Shown here: positions 37,159 to 40,297 of the stretch, in pieces
Numbering within the stretch: the stretch's first letter is position 1
Layout of the letters: each line of letters begins with the position of its first letter
Origin: UBA1672 sp963977495
Lineage (GTDB): Bacteria > Pseudomonadota > Alphaproteobacteria > Micavibrionales > Micavibrionaceae
Reading direction: 5' to 3'
Length of the DNA: 40,297 bases
NCBI GenBank assembly: GCA_963977495.1
Contig: CAXBOT010000010.1
Span: 1 to 40,297 of the forward strand
Translations under genes and position numbers: made by a program
Notes under the pieces: model-generated
What the model saw: only the letters and a program-made list of their open reading frames with translations
What the model was told of the DNA's origin: nothing
Databases searched by the model: none

Positions 37159-39129
37159 TTATGACGGTATAAGCCACCTTCTATACCATGCCTGTGCCAT
37201 TAATATCGACCATATTATTTCGGCAGTTTCTATTTTTCCGGCTTGAAAACGACTCCAAATTTTCATGACTTCATCGCTATCATATAAGCTCGTTTGATCA
37301 AGAGCCTGCTTACTCAAAAGATCATTAGCCCAATCATTCAGCGGCCCTCTCAACCATCGTGCGATAGGCACTGAAAACCCCTGTTTGGGACGATCAATTA
37401 AATCTTTGGGCACATAATCCTGCAACAAATCATAAAGCGGCTTTTTCCCACGGTTTTGGTCATTAAAAACTTTTTGTTTTACGGGAATGTTCATAGCCCA
37501 TTCCATCAGGTCTATATCCAGCAAGGGAGATCGCACCTCTAGAGAATTGGCCATACTCGCGCGATCTACTTTCACCAGAATATCATCCGTCAGATACATC
37601 AAAATATCGGAAATCATCATCCTGTCAAAACTATTAGAAATCTCGGGTCTGATGTCCTTTCTTGAAAAGACGTCACCTGATATTCCCGCGTAACCTGTTA
37701 AACGTTCGGGCGCCTGATATACCGTCATGACTTTTTCAACCAGCTCATCGAGTGATCTGGAATTCAGGTAACGACCTATGGAATGCAGGCGTTTTCCGCT
37801 TAAATTATGCTGTTCCAAACTTTTGATCACGGAAAGAGCGGAACATACTCTATCTAAAGATTGTGCCGAGCATGACGACAGGGCACCCCCTAAAAAACGT
37901 CTTAAAAATAAAGGTTTGGACTTAATATTATCAAAAAGTGTTTGCGCCATAAAATACCGTGAATAGCCACAGAATATTTCATCACCACCATCACCACTGA
38001 GAACAACAGTGGCCTCCTGCTTAGCCATTTTGCACACATGATATGTAGGAATCTGGGAAATATCAGAAAACGGTTCATCATAAATCTCGCATAAATCGGG
38101 AATGATTGAGCGTGCTTCCTCGCTCGTCACGATATGGCTTTGATGTTCTGTGCCCAAATGCTTTGCGACGGCCTTTGCATAACCCGCTTCGTTGAAATCT
38201 TCGTCCTCGAACCCGATTGTGTATGTTCGAATAGGTTTGGGTGATTGTTCCTGCATAAGCGCGGTAATTAGGCTTGAATCTATTCCACCTGATAAAAACG
38301 ACCCTATCGGTACATCTGATAACATGCGCTCTTTAACCGCCTGCCCTAAAAGAGATTTGAGAGTTTCTTGTATATTTTCGGGTTCTTGCGTGCTCTGATT
38401 GCACCTTACATCCTGTACAGACCAGTAAGGTATCATTCTATTGATGATATTCTGATTATATTGTTTATTACGTTCTTGTAGATTGAAAGTAATGCTGTGT
38501 GCGGGCTTTAATTTATAGCTGTTTTTATATATACAGTGCGGAGCGGAAATATAGCCAAATTTTATGTATTGATTAAATGCATCCCTATCAATCTCAGGTT
38601 TTTTCTTAAAAAGAGCAAAGGCCGCTTTAAGCTCAGAACAAAAATAAAGTTTATTGTCAGAAAACCCGAAATACATAGGCTTTTTACCCAAATGGTCACG
38701 TACCAAAGTTAGGTTTTTTGTTTTCTTGTCCCACAATGCAAAGGCAAACATGCCCTTGATGAGTTTTAAGGTTTCTTCCAGTCCAAGAAAAGAGATAGCT
38801 TCGAGTAGAGTCTCTGTATCCGAGTTCCCTTTAAAAGCGCTGCCCAGATTTTCTATTTTTTTCTTGAGAGTTAAGTGATTATATATTTCACCGTTATAAC
38901 AAATGACATAGCGTCCGCAGTGGGATGTCATCGGCTGATGCCCCATTGAGGAAAGATCCAAAATTGCCAACCGCCTATGCCCGAAATAAACACGGTTATC
39001 TTGGTCCGACCACATACCATCGCTATCAGGGCCACGATGAGTCAACGCGTCTGTCATCTTGGTAAGAGTGCCTAAGTTGGCTTCAGAAAGCTCATTTCCA
39101 AAATCAATGAAGCCTGCAATTCCGCACAT
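37159..39129 (-). CDS. asnB: Asparagine synthetase B-type glutamine amidotransferase
   Basis: The 656 residues have the AsnB plan. The N-terminal glutaminase domain has C2 as nucleophile, R52/R53 in GHRRLAILDLS, N79-G80-E81 in CYNGEIYN and D104 in NSDTETLL. The synthetase domain has the PPi-loop SGGIDSS (280-286) and later GDGGDEIFCGYSRYF. True asparagine synthesis is possible, but such enzymes in surface-polysaccharide loci often amidate uronic acids or other sugars, and the neighbours here favour that role. It is the first gene of the minus-strand arm, separated by 174 bases from the kinase-fusion gene, so it may be a separate transcript. The ATG at 39129 has a TATAAT promoter upstream. Confidence 0.9.
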   Translation of the reverse strand: MCGIAGFIDFGNELSEANLGTLTKMTDALTHRGPDSDGMWSDQDNRVYFGHRRLAILDLSSMGHQPMTSHCGRYVICYNGEIYNHLTLKKKIENLGSAFKGNSDTETLLEAISFLGLEETLKLIKGMFAFALWDKKTKNLTLVRDHLGKKPMYFGFSDNKLYFCSELKAAFALFKKKPEIDRDAFNQYIKFGYISAPHCIYKNSYKLKPAHSITFNLQERNKQYNQNIINRMIPYWSVQDVRCNQSTQEPENIQETLKSLLGQAVKERMLSDVPIGSFLSGGIDSSLITALMQEQSPKPIRTYTIGFEDEDFNEAGYAKAVAKHLGTEHQSHIVTSEEARSIIPDLCEIYDEPFSDISQIPTYHVCKMAKQEATVVLSGDGGDEIFCGYSRYFMAQTLFDNIKSKPLFLRRFLGGALSSCSAQSLDRVCSALSVIKSLEQHNLSGKRLHSIGRYLNSRSLDELVEKVMTVYQAPERLTGYAGISGDVFSRKDIRPEISNSFDRMMISDILMYLTDDILVKVDRASMANSLEVRSPLLDIDLMEWAMNIPVKQKVFNDQNRGKKPLYDLLQDYVPKDLIDRPKQGFSVPIARWLRGPLNDWANDLLSKQALDQTSLYDSDEVMKIWSRFQAGKIETAEIIWSILMAQAWYRRWLIPS

Positions 39130-39147
39130 ATATCAATTCCAAGTGCT

Positions 39148-39178
39148 ATTATAATCAAATCATACGTTGTCGTGTCAC
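39148..39178 (-). promoter_or_regulatory. Candidate promoter for asnB
   Basis: On the minus strand GTGACA (39178-39173, 5 of 6 to consensus) and a perfect TATAAT (39153-39148) are spaced by 19 bases, slightly long. The -10 lies about 19 bases upstream of the asnB start, so the leader is short. Confidence 0.4.
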
Positions 39179-39371
39179 AAAGTCTAACTGAGTTTAAAAA
39201 TTCCCGCAATTGCCAAAATCAAGAGATATGCTAGATACGATGAATAGGCCGTTTATGCTCTCGGAATTTTTGCTCTAGAAGCGGTGTATAATGCAAGACT
39301 TAACGGTTCATGTTGCATGACTAATCTCAAATTTACACTTTTCCATCATCTCTATTTAAGAACATGATATG

Positions 39372-39384
39372 CCTTAATTTAAGG
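39372..39384. promoter_or_regulatory. 13-bp palindrome, possible operator
   Basis: CCTTAA (39372-39377), T, and TTAAGG (39379-39384) form a perfect palindrome about 50 bases upstream of a TATAAT (39434-39439) that could serve the DUF4197 gene. TTGACG (39414-39419) is only 14 bases from that TATAAT, so it is a poor -35. A regulator binding site is possible. Confidence 0.3.
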
Positions 39385-39523
39385 TAATATTTTAATGGGG
39401 TATTTGATATTCATTGACGGGCATTCATAAGCATATAATTTTCACAATTAGTCTATTTTTGTGTTTGTTTTGCGGGTGTATTGTGTCTATCATTTCTTCA
39501 ATTATAAATTTAGGGGGAATAAC

Positions 39524-40297
39524 ATGCGGGTACTATTTTCAACGGCTATTTTGGCGACGATGTTTGTTTGTGCGGGCACACCACAATCGCATGCATCGGA
39601 TTGGTGGAACAAAGCCAAGGAAATTCTTAATTCAGATACGGGCAATACGATTTCGAAAACGATACAATCGCCTTATAATGGTGCGACGGGCTTATCGAAT
39701 AGTGATGTGAGCGCGGGCCTGCGTGAGGCTTTGAGAATCGGCACGCAAAAAGTGGTCGGTAAAATCGGCGTGAAGGATGGTTTTAACCTTGATCCGACAA
39801 TTCATATCCCCTTGCCCGGTGCATTGGGAAAGGTTGATTCAGCGCTTTCAAAGATCGGTATGGGGTCATTGACCGATGATTTGGAGCTTCGGATTAACCG
39901 CGCAGCAGAGGCCGCAACGCCCAAGGCGAAAGCGCTGTTTATCACGGCGATCAGTGAAATGACGATTGAGGATGCCAAACAAATTTTGACAGGCCCCAAT
40001 GATGCGGCGAGCACATATTTGCGCAAGACGATGGGGCCGGGGCTCAGTGAGGAAATGCAGCCGATTGTGCAAAATGCCTTAGCCAGCGCCGGGGCGATTC
40101 AGGCCTATGATGGTGTGATGGGGCAATATCAAAAGCTCCCCTTTATGCCGGACGTCAAATCTGATTTAAATAATTACGTTGTCGAACAGGCTATGAATGG
40201 TATTTTCTACTATGTAGCACAGGAAGAAGCGGCGATACGTGAAAACCCTGCGGCAAGAACAACGGACTTATTAAAGAAAGTATTCGCAGCGCGTTAG
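39524..40297 (+). CDS. Exported DUF4197 family protein
   Basis: The mature protein follows a Sec signal peptide (MRVLFSTAILATMFVCAG, cleavage after QSHA at about residue 24). The DUF4197 pattern then covers nearly all of it: LSNSDVSAGLREALRIGTQ, the HIPLPGAL segment, DDLELRINRAAEAATPKAK, ISEMTIEDAKQILTGPNDAA, YQKLPFMPDVKSDL and a C-terminal EEAAIRENPAARTTDLLK. Function is unknown; it is a periplasmic or lipid-associated protein conserved in many proteobacteria. The frame is open to 39461, but AGGGGG lies 6 bases before the ATG at 39524, which I choose (257 residues). The gene is complete, with its TAG forming the last three bases of the window. It is unrelated to the sugar locus and GC-richer. 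Confidence 0.93.
   Translation: MRVLFSTAILATMFVCAGTPQSHASDWWNKAKEILNSDTGNTISKTIQSPYNGATGLSNSDVSAGLREALRIGTQKVVGKIGVKDGFNLDPTIHIPLPGALGKVDSALSKIGMGSLTDDLELRINRAAEAATPKAKALFITAISEMTIEDAKQILTGPNDAASTYLRKTMGPGLSEEMQPIVQNALASAGAIQAYDGVMGQYQKLPFMPDVKSDLNNYVVEQAMNGIFYYVAQEEAAIRENPAARTTDLLKKVFAAR

Larger units (their letters stand above)
39130..39523. other. Intergenic region upstream of asnB and the DUF4197 gene
   Basis: This 394-base divergent region has no supported gene. It carries the candidate asnB promoter on the minus strand, a 13-bp palindrome and a TATAAT for the DUF4197 gene. An open frame at 39414-39710 is a shadow of the DUF4197 gene. Confidence 0.6.

Noticed and set aside
39414..39439. 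TTGACG with TATAAT as a full promoter of the DUF4197 gene
   Set aside because: The spacer is only 14 bases, too short for a normal sigma70 promoter. The TATAAT alone is kept as a hint.
1..40297. CRISPR array, insertion sequence, integrase, phage genes or tRNA
   Set aside because: I saw no regularly spaced repeats, transposase or integrase motifs, terminal inverted repeats or tRNA-like folds. Fine-scale tRNA detection would need a dedicated program.

Overview
The window looks like chromosomal DNA of a Gram-negative bacterium, most likely an alphaproteobacterium. This rests on the gene families: DUF4402 chaperone-usher pilins, a DUF4197 protein, an NsrR/Hmp pair, an S1-type CvfB and a dTDP-sugar surface-polysaccharide locus. 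I cannot fix the genus from sequence alone. Coding is dense with many ATGA overlaps. Composition is patchy: the first ~1.86 kb and the BRCT gene near 12.6 kb are visibly AT-rich, the housekeeping genes are richer in GC, and the sugar cluster (~20-39 kb) is AT-leaning, which suggests separately acquired blocks.

Layout. (1) 1-1.86 kb: a small membrane protein and a membrane-anchored M28 zinc peptidase. (2) 1.9-4.4 kb, minus strand: a two-gene unit of a membrane-anchored PQQ-type beta-propeller and a protein carrying a lone phosphohistidine swivelling domain. (3) 4.6-9.9 kb: RNA and DNA housekeeping genes, namely a YheS-type ABC-F ATPase with its ribosome binding site inside a hairpin, a small unknown protein, an RRM protein, CvfB and RecQ. 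(4) 10.0-12.5 kb: a nitric-oxide defence module, with NsrR and a group III truncated haemoglobin on one strand, Hmp and a DUF488 protein on the other, and a near-perfect palindrome (probable NsrR operator) between them. (5) 12.6-13.2 kb: a BRCT protein. (6) 13.3-18.6 kb, minus strand: a chaperone-usher pilus operon with two DUF4402 pilins, a PapD-like chaperone and an usher that ends in a SPOR domain. A strong intrinsic terminator follows the first pilin. (7) 18.8-20 kb: an orphan polytopic membrane protein. (8) 20.2-33.6 kb, plus strand: a tightly packed nucleotide-sugar and glycan locus. (9) 33.6-39.1 kb, minus strand: a GT4 glycosyltransferase, a three-module nucleotidyltransferase/kinase/kinase protein and an asparagine synthetase-type amidotransferase. 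(10) 39.5-40.3 kb: an exported DUF4197 protein ending exactly at the window edge.

How the genes work together. RmlA and RmlB would make dTDP-4-keto-6-deoxyglucose. An FdtA-type 3,4-ketoisomerase and an EryC1/FdtB-type transaminase would give a 3-amino sugar. A formyltransferase could N-formylate an amino sugar. A second PerA-like transaminase, an RmlC-like epimerase with altered residues, an SDR, a C-methyltransferase, a CmcI-type O-methyltransferase and a TIGR04325-type methyltransferase could add more modifications. An ABC half-transporter could flip the lipid-linked product. The most likely sum is a formylated, methylated, possibly branched amino-deoxysugar on a surface glycan. That is inference from families, not demonstrated chemistry.

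The most unusual items are the usher-SPOR fusion, the three-module kinase protein, the PQQ/swivelling-domain pair, the SD-sequestering hairpin before the ABC-F gene and the DUF488 gene with no normal start codon at its conserved N terminus.
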